Part shown: positions 7,728-15,250 of the stretch, piece after piece | How the letters are laid out: each line of letters opens with the position of its first letter | How positions within the stretch are numbered: the first letter of the stretch is position 1 | Assembly: GCA_019752335.1 (NCBI GenBank) | Contig: JAIEMJ010000031.1 | Coordinates: forward strand, 1-64,000 | Length of the DNA stretch: 64,000 nucleotides | Direction: 5' to 3' | Origin: Bryobacteraceae bacterium | GTDB taxonomy: Bacteria; Acidobacteriota; Terriglobia; Bryobacterales; Bryobacteraceae | Notes under the pieces: generated by a model | Told to the model about the DNA's origin: nothing | What the model saw: the letters and a program-made list of their open reading frames with translations, nothing else | Databases searched by the model: none | Position numbers and translations under genes: made by a program

Positions 7728-9917
7728 ATGAGCAGCCAACTCAACCCCACGCCGAGTTTTCTTTTTGGACCCTTCGAATACGACGGCGCGTCCGGGGAGT
7801 TGCGCAAGCATCGGAATCGGGTGCGCATTCAGGGCCAGCCCTTGCAGATCCTGGCGAGCCTCCTCGCACGGGCGGGAGACGTGGTGAGCCGGGAGAGCCT
7901 GCAACGGGAGCTATGGGCCGGGGCCACCAACGGAGACTTTGAACACGGCCTCAACGCGGCGGTGAATAAATTGCGGCAAGTGCTCGGTGATTCCGCCGAG
8001 CAACCCCGCTATATTGAGACCTTACCCGGACGAGGCTACCGGTTCATTGCGCCCTTGCAGTCGCCCAGTATGTTGAGCGTCGTGGAGCTGCGGCCGGCTG
8101 TGGTAGAACCTACGGCATCCGGGCGTCGTTGGTGGGCTTGGGTGGGGGGAGCGTTGCTGCTTTTCTGCCCTCTTGGCCTGGGATATTGGTGGGGGCAAAT
8201 GCGCACGAGTGGAGTGGCGTGGAAGCCGGGGCAGTTCGCCATTCAGCCACCCCTGGGCTATTTTCTGGAAGGCGCCGGCATCCGCCAGAGCTTTGCTCTG
8301 TCGCCGGACGGCAAGCGCCTCGCGTTTACAGCCATGGACTCGAGCGGCGTCTTCAGTGCCTTCGTCCGGGACCTCGACAGCCTGGAAGTGAAGCCAGTGC
8401 CCGACGGCAAGGGCGCTTACAGCGTTTACTGGTCTCCTGACAGCCGGTGGCTGTCGTTCACCGCCCGGGGACAGTTGCGGCGCATCGCGTTGGGCGGCGC
8501 AGCCAGCCAGTCCTTAGGCGCGCCCATGCCCTACTTGGGAATGGGGATTCCCCTCGGGAAAGACCGGCAACTGATCTCGAGCCACAACTTCAGCGCCATA
8601 CTCTCGGGCACTGACCCACAGGCGCGAGAGATTCCCGGCATTTACGCCTGGCCACAGATGCTGCCTGATGGCAAGCATTTCCTGTCGACACGCTTCGACA
8701 TCCAGTCGGGTCAGCACCGGGCGAGCGTGAGTGCGGTGGATCGACTCGACGAACGGCGCGAGTTAGTGCAGGCTGATTCACGGGTTATGTACACCGGCTC
8801 CGTGCGCGGAAACGGCGGCTACCTGCTCTTTCTGAAGGCCGGAACACTCTTGGCTCAGCCGTTTGATCCGGGGTCGCTGCAGACTACCGGCCCGCCGGTA
8901 GCCATCGTCCGGCGAGTGACGTCCTTCCAGCACACCGGCGCTGCCGACTTCTCCGTTGCCGACCGCGGACTGCTGGCCTACCAGACCTTTGTGAACCGGT
9001 CCCAGTTGACCTGGGTCAGCCGTACCGGCGAAGTCCTCTCCGCCGCGAGCCCGGGAGATTTGAGTACGAAGCACGCTCGCCTGTCTCCGGACGGCAAGCG
9101 GATCGCGACTTCGATATTCGACGTTGATCGCGGCGTGACGGATATCTGGATCTTCGAAGGCGGTGCGGGCAGGCGTCTCACCACCGGACGAGGCATTCGC
9201 CATTCACCGGTCTGGTCGCCGGACGGGAAGAAGGTAGTCTTCTTCCGTGCCTTTGGCGGCTTCCCGAAACTGGCCTGGCAAGCCGTCGACGATGGCAGCC
9301 CGGAAGAGGCTCTACCGGAATCGGCCTACATGCAACCCAGTTCCTGGTCACCCGACGGACGTTTTATTCTCTACAACGATGACGGCTTGCCGGCCGCGAC
9401 CAATGGAGGGCAGTCCGACATCTTTGCCGTGGATCTTAAGCGCGGACCCAAATTGGTACCGCTTATCAAGACGCCGTTCCATGAAGCAAACGGTGCGTTC
9501 TCTCCCGATGGCCGTTGGATCGCCTTTACTTCGAATGAGTCCGGGCGGACGGAGATTTATGTCCAGGCCGTAGAAACGGGCGATTCCCTTCGCGTGGTGG
9601 GCAAGCGGCATTTGCTTTCGAACAAAGGGGCGCAGTGCTTGCGTTGGCGCGCGGACGGCCGGGAGCTCTTCTACCTGGCGTTCGACGGCAAGGTGTACGC
9701 GGTGCCGGTCCGTTTGGGACCCGCCGTGGAAACCGGCGCGCCCATCGCTTTGTTTAGCATCAGTACCGAAGCGCGGGCGGCCATTCACTCCATGCTGGGC
9801 TTTGACGTCTCCGCGGACGGCAGCCGGTTTCTCGTGCCGACGGTAAGCGCGAAGGACGGTCCGGCCATTGTCGTGGTGCAGGATTGGGAGCGGTTGTTAC
9901 TGGGTGCGGTGGAGTGA
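7728..9917 (+). CDS. ToxR-like winged-helix protein with transmembrane segment and PD40 propeller
   Basis: From the ATG at 7728 the protein has 729 residues. The N-terminus (about 10-105) is an OmpR/PhoB-type winged helix ending in the characteristic ETLPGRGYRFIAPL. A single hydrophobic segment follows (WWAWVGGALLLFCPLGLGYW, about 135-155). The rest (about 170-729) is a TolB-like/PD40 propeller with repeated SPDG blades (SPDGKRLAF, SPDGKKVVFF, SPDGRFILY, SPDGRWIAF). The architecture predicts an inner-membrane one-component regulator with cytoplasmic DNA binding and a periplasmic sensor, as in CadC/ToxR. Such proteins are expanded in Solibacter-like genomes; targets and ligand are unknown. No phosphoacceptor domain is present. 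Confidence 0.85.
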   Translation: MSSQLNPTPSFLFGPFEYDGASGELRKHRNRVRIQGQPLQILASLLARAGDVVSRESLQRELWAGATNGDFEHGLNAAVNKLRQVLGDSAEQPRYIETLPGRGYRFIAPLQSPSMLSVVELRPAVVEPTASGRRWWAWVGGALLLFCPLGLGYWWGQMRTSGVAWKPGQFAIQPPLGYFLEGAGIRQSFALSPDGKRLAFTAMDSSGVFSAFVRDLDSLEVKPVPDGKGAYSVYWSPDSRWLSFTARGQLRRIALGGAASQSLGAPMPYLGMGIPLGKDRQLISSHNFSAILSGTDPQAREIPGIYAWPQMLPDGKHFLSTRFDIQSGQHRASVSAVDRLDERRELVQADSRVMYTGSVRGNGGYLLFLKAGTLLAQPFDPGSLQTTGPPVAIVRRVTSFQHTGAADFSVADRGLLAYQTFVNRSQLTWVSRTGEVLSAASPGDLSTKHARLSPDGKRIATSIFDVDRGVTDIWIFEGGAGRRLTTGRGIRHSPVWSPDGKKVVFFRAFGGFPKLAWQAVDDGSPEEALPESAYMQPSSWSPDGRFILYNDDGLPAATNGGQSDIFAVDLKRGPKLVPLIKTPFHEANGAFSPDGRWIAFTSNESGRTEIYVQAVETGDSLRVVGKRHLLSNKGAQCLRWRADGRELFYLAFDGKVYAVPVRLGPAVETGAPIALFSISTEARAAIHSMLGFDVSADGSRFLVPTVSAKDGPAIVVVQDWERLLLGAVE

Positions 9918-10048
9918 ATTGTCTGGTAGGAGCGGGCGCCGCGCTTTCAGAGTTGGTCCCGGTGGAGCCCATCTTGTGGCGAGACTACGATGCTCTCCAG
10001 AACGCGTTGCTTGTGCCAACTCGTCGAAGCGACTAAATTAGAGGATAG

Positions 10049-11386
10049 ATGTCAACCGTAAAGGCGGAAACGCTGGACCGTTTCTACGAAACGCTCGAAC
10101 CTCGACCATTGATCGATTCCGACGGACTCGCGACGTTCTACTACCAGGAGCTAAACGACGTTCGCGGTGATGACAATGTCGCCCGCTTAGCCCAGGAACT
10201 CGGGCGTGCCTTTGGCCGAAAGCATTTTCGCGCTTTTCTCGCCGGCCACAGTGGCTGCGGCAAGAGTACCGAGCTCTCCCGGCTCGCCTCCACGGTTAGT
10301 AGCCAATATCGTGTCATCCGCTTTAGCGCCAAGGATGAAATGCATCCCTCCAGCGCCAAGCCCTTCGATGTCCTGATTCTGATGATGCTGCGTTTAGGTG
10401 AAGAAATCGCCAAGCCCCAGGCGGAGGGTGGCTTGGGCTGGCAGCCAAACGCGTCGCTCAGCCGGAAAGTTCTGGACTGGTTTGCCAGCGAAGAGGTCAG
10501 CACCAAGACCGCGGTAGATACCAGCGCTTCGCTCGCCGCTGGAGCCGGCATCGATGCGGACTCGCTCTGGGCCAAGGCTCTCGGCCTGTTCGGCCGCCTG
10601 AAGGGCGAGGTGAAGTTTGCCTCGCAGCGCGAGAAGAAGGTGATCGACTACCGCATCTCCCGTCTGCCCGAGCTCATCGCCCTGGTAAACGACTTCTTCG
10701 ACGCCTGCAACGATGTGCTCAAGGAACGTCATAAGCAGGAGTGGCTCTTCCTGGGCGAGGACTTCGAAAAACTCCTGGACTCGTCGATTCCTCAAACCTT
10801 CTTCGTCAAGGAATCTCAGGTCTTCTCCTCGCTTCGCACCCATCTGATCTTCACCATTCCCGTCGATCTGGCTTGGGCGGAGCGTGGCGTGTCGCTGCCT
10901 TTTGTCACTTATCTCATCCGCGACACTCCGGTCTACGATCAGGACAACCGGCCGGACCGTGGCCGCGACGCCCTGAGGGCGCTGCTGAACAAGCGAGTCA
11001 ATCTGGCGCTCTTTGAAACCGGCCAATTGGACCGGCTCATCGTCGCGTCGGGCGGCCACTTACGCGACCTGTTTCTTCTGATCAAAGAGGCCTCCGACTT
11101 AGCGCTTTTGGCCAATCCACCGGCCGCGGCCATCCGCCAACCGGATGCCACGAAATCCATCGCCAAGCTCCGGCAGGAGGTCACGCTCCGTCTGGGCGAT
11201 AGCCCCTATGACCCGGCTCCGATTTCGTGGACGGAACGCGCCGAGAAACTGAAGAAGGTTCACGAGCAGGCCGCGGATGCCAAAGTCCCGGATGCGGCCC
11301 TGCACGCCCTGTGCGTGCCCGGGCGGTACAGGAGTTTAACGGTGTCGGCCGGTTCGCCGTGGCGCCGCTGGTGGTGGATATTCTGA
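10049..11386 (+). CDS. AAA-type ATPase, C-terminus frameshifted; partner of the TPR gene
   Basis: The ATG at 10049 has GAGGA upstream at 10041-10045. The 445-residue product has Walker A GHSGCGKST (66-74), a Walker B-like WLFLGEDFE (232-240), a sensor-1-like IFTIPVD (267-273) and a GGHLRDL motif (335-341), consistent with an active AAA/KAP-like or STAND-like NTPase. No signal or membrane segment is evident. The last residues from about 11312 on (PGRYRSLTVSAGSPWRRWWW) look out of frame: the +1 frame reads RARAVQEFNGVGRFAVAPLV and continues to a stop at 11446-11448. One missing base near 11310 would extend the protein to about 466 residues, ending 9 nt before the next gene. I infer that the two genes form one functional unit. 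Confidence 0.8.
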   Translation: MSTVKAETLDRFYETLEPRPLIDSDGLATFYYQELNDVRGDDNVARLAQELGRAFGRKHFRAFLAGHSGCGKSTELSRLASTVSSQYRVIRFSAKDEMHPSSAKPFDVLILMMLRLGEEIAKPQAEGGLGWQPNASLSRKVLDWFASEEVSTKTAVDTSASLAAGAGIDADSLWAKALGLFGRLKGEVKFASQREKKVIDYRISRLPELIALVNDFFDACNDVLKERHKQEWLFLGEDFEKLLDSSIPQTFFVKESQVFSSLRTHLIFTIPVDLAWAERGVSLPFVTYLIRDTPVYDQDNRPDRGRDALRALLNKRVNLALFETGQLDRLIVASGGHLRDLFLLIKEASDLALLANPPAAAIRQPDATKSIAKLRQEVTLRLGDSPYDPAPISWTERAEKLKKVHEQAADAKVPDAALHALCVPGRYRSLTVSAGSPWRRWWWIF

Positions 11387-11457
11387 TCAAGCAGGAAGTG
11401 TTGCCGGCCAATGCTGCCGGTGGCCTGCTTTCGGACGCGGGGCTGTGACCAAGGGCA

Positions 11458-12948
11458 GTGACCGATTCCTCCGAGTCCATCGCCGAAGCAATTGGCCGTC
11501 TCCAACTCTGGCTGGGGCGGAATCGCCCCGGCTTAGTGCGGATCGAGTACGTTTCGCCCCGCAGCCGGGCCGCCGTTATCGATCACCTTCGCACGCTGCT
11601 GCCGGTGGAGGAAGTTGCGCTCCTGCCCAGTCCGGATGCGGAGCAGGTGGTGGAAACGATGCTCGCCGCACTCAAAGCAGCGCCCCATCCGTCGGTTGTC
11701 TCTTTCACTGGGCTCGAGCGAGCGTTGGCCGCACCGCAGGCCGAGTCGTTGGCCGTGGTCAACTTCCAACGCGAGACCTTTGCCAACGCGGGAGTTGCCC
11801 AGCTTTGGTGGCTGCCTTCGCATTTCGTGGGCGTCTTCGCTCGCTCCGCCCGCGATCTCGATTCCTGGTTCGACCTCAAACTGCGGATCGCCGAGATCCC
11901 GGCGGGACCCACCGGGCCGGTTTGGGAGCAGCCCCATTCCGACCCCCAGGACGCCCGCCGCCAAGCCGAGTCCTTGATCAGGCGCGCGGAAAACTCCATC
12001 CGGGCCGGCGATCCCTGGCTCCCGGTCTGGAAGGAACTCATCGGGCCAGCCCTCGCGGCGCTGAGAGCGGCGGAACTGCACGCCGAAGCCGACCAACAGG
12101 CACTGCGATTGGGACAACTCGTAGAGGCCTTACAAGGCCAGATCGCGCAGCCGGCCACGGCCGATGCTTGGGACCAATTGGCGCGGGTCTACCAGGACCA
12201 AGGCAATTTTCAATCGTCGAGGAGTGCTCAGGAACGAGCGCTGGCGTTGGCCGCTTCCGATCTGGACGAGATCGCCTGCCGGTCCAACCTGGCAAATGTC
12301 CTCGGCGACATGGGCGAGTTCGCGGCGGCCCGGGAACAGAGCGAACTGGCCCTGGCCTTCGCCTTACGCGAGCTCGGTCCCGATCATCCCGAGGTCGCGA
12401 TCCACCGGTCTAACTTGGCGAACATCCTCCGCGCGCTGGGAGAGCACGCGGCGGCTCGGGAACAGATCGAACTCGCCCTGGCATCCGCATTGCGCCAATT
12501 CGGTCCCGATCATCCCACCGTCGCCGTCAGCCGGTCCAACCTGTCGAGCATCCTCCGCGCGCTGGGAGAGCCCGCGGCCGCCCGGGAACAGATCGAACTC
12601 GCCCTGGCATCCGAATTGCGCCAATTCGGTCCCGATCATCCCACCGTCGCCGTCAGCCGGTCCAACCTGGCGAACATCCTCCGCGCGCTGGGAGAGCACG
12701 CGGCCGCTCGGGAACAGATCGAACTCGCCCTGGCCTCCGGCTTGCGCCAATTCGGCCCCGATCATCCCAATGTCGCCGTTTGCCGCGGGAACCTGGCCGC
12801 GATTCTGTATCACCTGCAGGACTTCCGCGCGGCACTCCGGGAGATTGACCAGGCGCTCGCCGTCTTCCGCGCCAAGTTGCCGCCCGCTCATCCGCACATC
12901 CAGAACGCCGAAAGATGGCGCGAAGATATCCTCCGGGCCCTCGGCTAG
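11458..12948 (+). CDS. Degenerate NTPase-like domain fused to kinesin-light-chain-type TPRs
   Basis: The product has 496 residues and starts at GTG 11458, 9 nt after the repaired end of the AAA gene. Residues 1-150 look like a vestigial P-loop domain: no Walker A (the place holds EYVSPRSRAAVI), a Walker B-like strand SVVSFTGLERAL (79-90) without the acidic pair, and LWWLPSHFVGVFARSARDLD (116-135), which resembles a block I recall from bacterial NTPase-TPR signalling proteins. Residues about 235-496 are TPRs of 42 residues (SNLANILRALGEHAAAREQI, then a stretch ending GPDHPTVAVSR), three of them nearly identical. TPR arrays usually bind proteins or peptides. My inference is that the AAA partner supplies ATP hydrolysis and this protein supplies sensing, as in a STAND protein split over two genes. 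The function is unknown. Confidence 0.75.
   Translation: MTDSSESIAEAIGRLQLWLGRNRPGLVRIEYVSPRSRAAVIDHLRTLLPVEEVALLPSPDAEQVVETMLAALKAAPHPSVVSFTGLERALAAPQAESLAVVNFQRETFANAGVAQLWWLPSHFVGVFARSARDLDSWFDLKLRIAEIPAGPTGPVWEQPHSDPQDARRQAESLIRRAENSIRAGDPWLPVWKELIGPALAALRAAELHAEADQQALRLGQLVEALQGQIAQPATADAWDQLARVYQDQGNFQSSRSAQERALALAASDLDEIACRSNLANVLGDMGEFAAAREQSELALAFALRELGPDHPEVAIHRSNLANILRALGEHAAAREQIELALASALRQFGPDHPTVAVSRSNLSSILRALGEPAAAREQIELALASELRQFGPDHPTVAVSRSNLANILRALGEHAAAREQIELALASGLRQFGPDHPNVAVCRGNLAAILYHLQDFRAALREIDQALAVFRAKLPPAHPHIQNAERWREDILRALG
12413..12790 (+). repeat. 126-bp tandem repeat inside the TPR gene
   Basis: The block around GGCGAACATCCTCCGCGCGC recurs at 12418, 12544 and 12670, a period of exactly 126 bp (42 codons). 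Units are nearly identical at DNA level, including third codon positions; diverged flanking units precede 12413 and follow 12790. Such identity points to recent unequal recombination or gene conversion, so copy number may vary between strains. Confidence 0.8.
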
Positions 12949-12986
12949 CCCTCTGCGGCCCGCCCTGCGGCGGCGAAACCGGAGAG

Positions 12987-13006
12987 CCCATCGCGTGAGC
13001 GATGGG
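12987..13006. repeat. REP-like hairpin, family with the one at 13069
   Basis: CCCATCGC and GCGATGGG pair perfectly around the loop GTGA. The reverse complement of the hairpin at 13069-13088 is CCCGCCGC, loop GTAA, GCGGCGGG. The two differ by an AT-to-GC pair of changes in one arm that is mirrored in the other arm. It lies just after the stop of the TPR gene. Confidence 0.6.
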
Positions 13007-13068
13007 GCATCGCACGCAGAATAGGCCTGTTTTGCTGGGGTTTTCGCCCGTGAAGTGGCAGAACGTGC

Positions 13069-13088
13069 CCCGCCGCTTACGCGGCGGG
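13069..13088. repeat. REP-like hairpin, family with the one at 12987
   Basis: CCCGCCGC, loop TTAC, GCGGCGGG, a perfect 8-bp stem between the convergent TPR and cysK genes. It is the reversed and compensated version of the hairpin at 12987-13006. No T-tract follows. Confidence 0.6.
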
Positions 13089-13144
13089 CTTTCCGGGTTT
13101 CGACTCAGGTGGCGTTTTGGGCGAATCGCGTCCAGCAATAGAGA

Positions 13145-13169
13145 GCGAACATGCAGGCAGCATGCTCGC
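13145..13169. repeat. Hairpin downstream of cysK
   Basis: GCGAACATGC (13145-13154) and GCATGCTCGC (13160-13169) form a 10-bp stem with one mismatch around AGGCA, 6 bp after the cysK stop. It could act as the cysK transcript end or be another dispersed palindrome. Confidence 0.45.
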
Positions 13170-13175
13170 TTCGGG

Positions 13176-14135
13176 CTACACCTCGTTGAACATGCCCTCG
13201 AAGAGGGCGCTGGTGAGATAGCGTTCTCCGGCGTCGGGCAGCACTACGACGATGACCTTGCCGGCCATCTCCGGGCGCTTGGCCACGCGCAAGGCGCCGA
13301 CGGCCGCGGCGCCGCAGGAGATGCCGCACAGGATGCCTTCTTCCTTGGCCAGGCGGCGCGCCATTTCGATGGCTTCGTCGTTGCTCACCTGCTCCACTTC
13401 ATCCACCACGCTCAGATCGAGGTTCTCGGGAATGAAGCCCGCGCCGATGCCCTGAATCTTATGCGGACCCGGCTTGATCTCCGCCCCGGCCAGCTTCTGC
13501 GAAATCACCGGACTGTGCACCGGCTCCACGGCGACCGACAGAATCGGCTTGCCCTTGGCCTGCTTGATGTAGCGCGAGATGCCCGTGATGGTGCCGCCGG
13601 TGCCCACGCCGCCCACGAAGACGTCGATCTTGCCCTCGGTGTCTTCCCAAATCTCGGGCCCCGTCGTCTTAAAGTGAATCTCGGGGTTGGCCGGATTGCG
13701 GAATTGCTGCAGGAGGACGTACTTCTTCGGGTCAGTCTCGTAGATCTCTTCGGCCTTGCCGATGGCGCCCTTCATGCCCTTGGGGCCCTCGGTGAGGACC
13801 AGGTTGGCACCATACACCTTGAGGACCTTGCGGCGTTCGATGGACATCGTCTCCGGCATGGTGAGCGTGATGGGATAGCCGCGCGCGGCGGCGACGAAAG
13901 CCAGCGCAATGCCCGTGTTGCCCGACGTCGGCTCCACGATCTCCTTGCCCGGACCCAGCAGTCCCTTCTTCTCGGCGTCCCAAATCATCGACGCGCCGAT
14001 GCGGCACTTGACGGAGTAAGCCGGATTGCGGCCTTCAATCTTCGCCAGCACGGTCGCCTTGGCGCCGTCCGTGACGCGATTCAGGCGGACGAGCGGCGTG
14101 CGCCCAATGCTCAATGAATTGTCTTCAAACCACAT
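13176..14135 (-). CDS. cysK: Cysteine synthase A (O-acetylserine sulfhydrylase)
   Basis: The 319-residue protein is a fold-type II PLP enzyme that makes L-cysteine from O-acetylserine and sulfide in the cytoplasm. The Schiff-base lysine is K43 in SVKCRIGA, the substrate loop is TSGNTG (70-75) and the PLP phosphate loop is GVGTGGT (176-182). Length and motif spacing fit CysK; the usual SVKDR is SVKCR here, a small deviation. It lies 31 bp downstream of an Rrf2 regulator on the same strand and is probably cotranscribed from the promoter at 14640, which suggests control by sulfur or cysteine status. Confidence 0.93.
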   Translation of the reverse strand: MWFEDNSLSIGRTPLVRLNRVTDGAKATVLAKIEGRNPAYSVKCRIGASMIWDAEKKGLLGPGKEIVEPTSGNTGIALAFVAAARGYPITLTMPETMSIERRKVLKVYGANLVLTEGPKGMKGAIGKAEEIYETDPKKYVLLQQFRNPANPEIHFKTTGPEIWEDTEGKIDVFVGGVGTGGTITGISRYIKQAKGKPILSVAVEPVHSPVISQKLAGAEIKPGPHKIQGIGAGFIPENLDLSVVDEVEQVSNDEAIEMARRLAKEEGILCGISCGAAAVGALRVAKRPEMAGKVIVVVLPDAGERYLTSALFEGMFNEV

Positions 14136-14166
14136 GGTTGTTTTGCTCCTTACTCACTTACTCTCG

Positions 14167-14580
14167 CTAAATCACCCAGTCGGCCACGTACTTGGCGCGC
14201 TTCTCCTGCCAGCTTCGGGCCAGGTCGCCAAAGTTCGTACCGTCGGTGACGTCGGCAATGTTGCTGTCCACCTGCCGCCACAAGTCGGCGAAAGGGCTCT
14301 CCGTGCGCCGGCGCCCTTTCTTATTCTCGACGAAGCGCAGCACGTCGCCAATCGAAATCGTGTTGCTCGCCCGCGCCAACAAGTAACCGCCTTCCGCGCC
14401 CCGGCGCGATTCCACAAAGCCACCCTGCTTCAGGCTGGCCAGAATCAGCTCCAGAAACTTCTGCGGAATGTGCTGGCGTTCGGCAATGTCGGCGATTTTG
14501 ATCGGGACGCCGGGCTTTTGCAGGGCCAAATCGAAGATAGCCTGCAAGGCATACTCGGCTTTTACGGACAGGTTGAACAC
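14167..14580 (-). CDS. Rrf2 family transcriptional regulator (CymR-like)
   Basis: The 137-residue protein begins MFNLSVKAEYALQAIFDLAL and has the Rrf2 winged helix with the recognition region IPQKFLELILASLKQGGFVE and the wing RRGAEGGYLLAR. It contains no cysteine, so it cannot hold an iron-sulfur cluster as IscR does. A CymR-type role, sensing through interaction with CysK, fits its position directly upstream of cysK. The start is GTG at 14580 with AGGAG about 13 nt upstream. A dyad in its promoter suggests autoregulation. The assignment to CymR rather than another Rrf2 subgroup is inference. Confidence 0.85.
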   Translation of the reverse strand: MFNLSVKAEYALQAIFDLALQKPGVPIKIADIAERQHIPQKFLELILASLKQGGFVESRRGAEGGYLLARASNTISIGDVLRFVENKKGRRRTESPFADLWRQVDSNIADVTDGTNFGDLARSWQEKRAKYVADWVI

Positions 14581-14590
14581 TGGTTGGATG

Positions 14591-14640
14591 AATCTCCTGT
14601 ATGTAAATCGAGATTATCGGATAGTGCGCGCCTTTGTCAA
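14591..14640 (-). promoter_or_regulatory. Rrf2-cysK promoter with overlapping dyad
   Basis: On the minus strand TTGACA (14640-14635), a 16-bp spacer and GATAAT (14618-14613) form a near-consensus sigma-70 promoter. AATCTC and GAGATT (14591-14596 and 14610-14615 on the plus strand) form a 25-bp dyad overlapping the -10 box and initial transcribed region. Rrf2 proteins bind such dyads, so this is the likely autoregulatory operator. Confidence 0.6.
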
Positions 14641-14662
14641 AGAGAGCCTATGATGGGAGGTC

Positions 14663-15250
14663 ATGGAACGCTTGTCTCTGCCGCCCGATGCCACCCGCGC
14701 CCTGGTGCTTACGCATGGTGCGGGCTCCCACGCTGACGCGCCGTTGCTGGTCGCGCTCAGCGATGAACTGGCTCGCCACCAATGGGCCGTGTGGCGCGTG
14801 AATCTCGCCTACCGGCTTGCGCGAGCCAGCGGTCCGCCGCACCCGTCCGGCGCCGCGGCGGATCGGGCGAGCCTGGCCGACGCCATTGCCGCTTTGGCCC
14901 ACGAAACGGGCTTGCCGGTTTTCGCGGGGGGACACTCCTATGGTGGCCGCCAAGGCACCATGTTGGCGGCTGAACAGCCGGACCTCGTCCGCGGGCTGCT
15001 CATTCTCAGCTATCCACTGCATCCCCCGAAGCAGCCCGAAAAGCTGCGTGTGGAGCATCTGCCGAAGTTGCGCACGCCGAGCCTCTTTGTGAGCGGACAG
15101 CGCGACGACTTCGGCACGCCCGCTGAACTGGCCCAATGGCTGGCGCCGCATCCGCTCGTGTTGCTGGAGGGGCAAGGGCACAGCCTTGCACCGAAGTGTG
15201 CGGCGCGTATCGCCGAGGAATGGAATCAATTCAGCGCGCGGTTGGTGTAG
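14663..15250 (+). CDS. Small alpha/beta hydrolase (KANL3/Tex30-like)
   Basis: The 195-residue protein starts at ATG 14663 with GGGAGG just upstream. It has an N-terminal oxyanion-type THGAGS motif, the nucleophile elbow GHSYGG (90-95, S92) and a late GQGHS that should supply the histidine. These features fit the compact dienelactone-hydrolase-like family including KANL3/Tex30 domains; the substrate is unknown. No signal peptide is seen. It is divergent from the Rrf2-cysK unit and its end overlaps the convergent GT39 gene by 25 bp. Confidence 0.8.
   Translation: MERLSLPPDATRALVLTHGAGSHADAPLLVALSDELARHQWAVWRVNLAYRLARASGPPHPSGAAADRASLADAIAALAHETGLPVFAGGHSYGGRQGTMLAAEQPDLVRGLLILSYPLHPPKQPEKLRVEHLPKLRTPSLFVSGQRDDFGTPAELAQWLAPHPLVLLEGQGHSLAPKCAARIAEEWNQFSARLV

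Noticed and set aside
11445-12413. 322-codon plus-strand frame overlapping the TPR gene
   Set aside because: Arg/Ser/Pro-rich alternate frame of a TPR gene whose own frame has clear repeats and motifs.
12413-12790. Tandem repeats considered as a CRISPR-like array
   Set aside because: Period is 126 bp with no unique spacers, in frame, and the translation is a TPR.
13002-14117. 371-codon plus-strand frame over cysK
   Set aside because: Shadow frame rich in His/Arg/Leu/Gly; cysK on the minus strand is certain.
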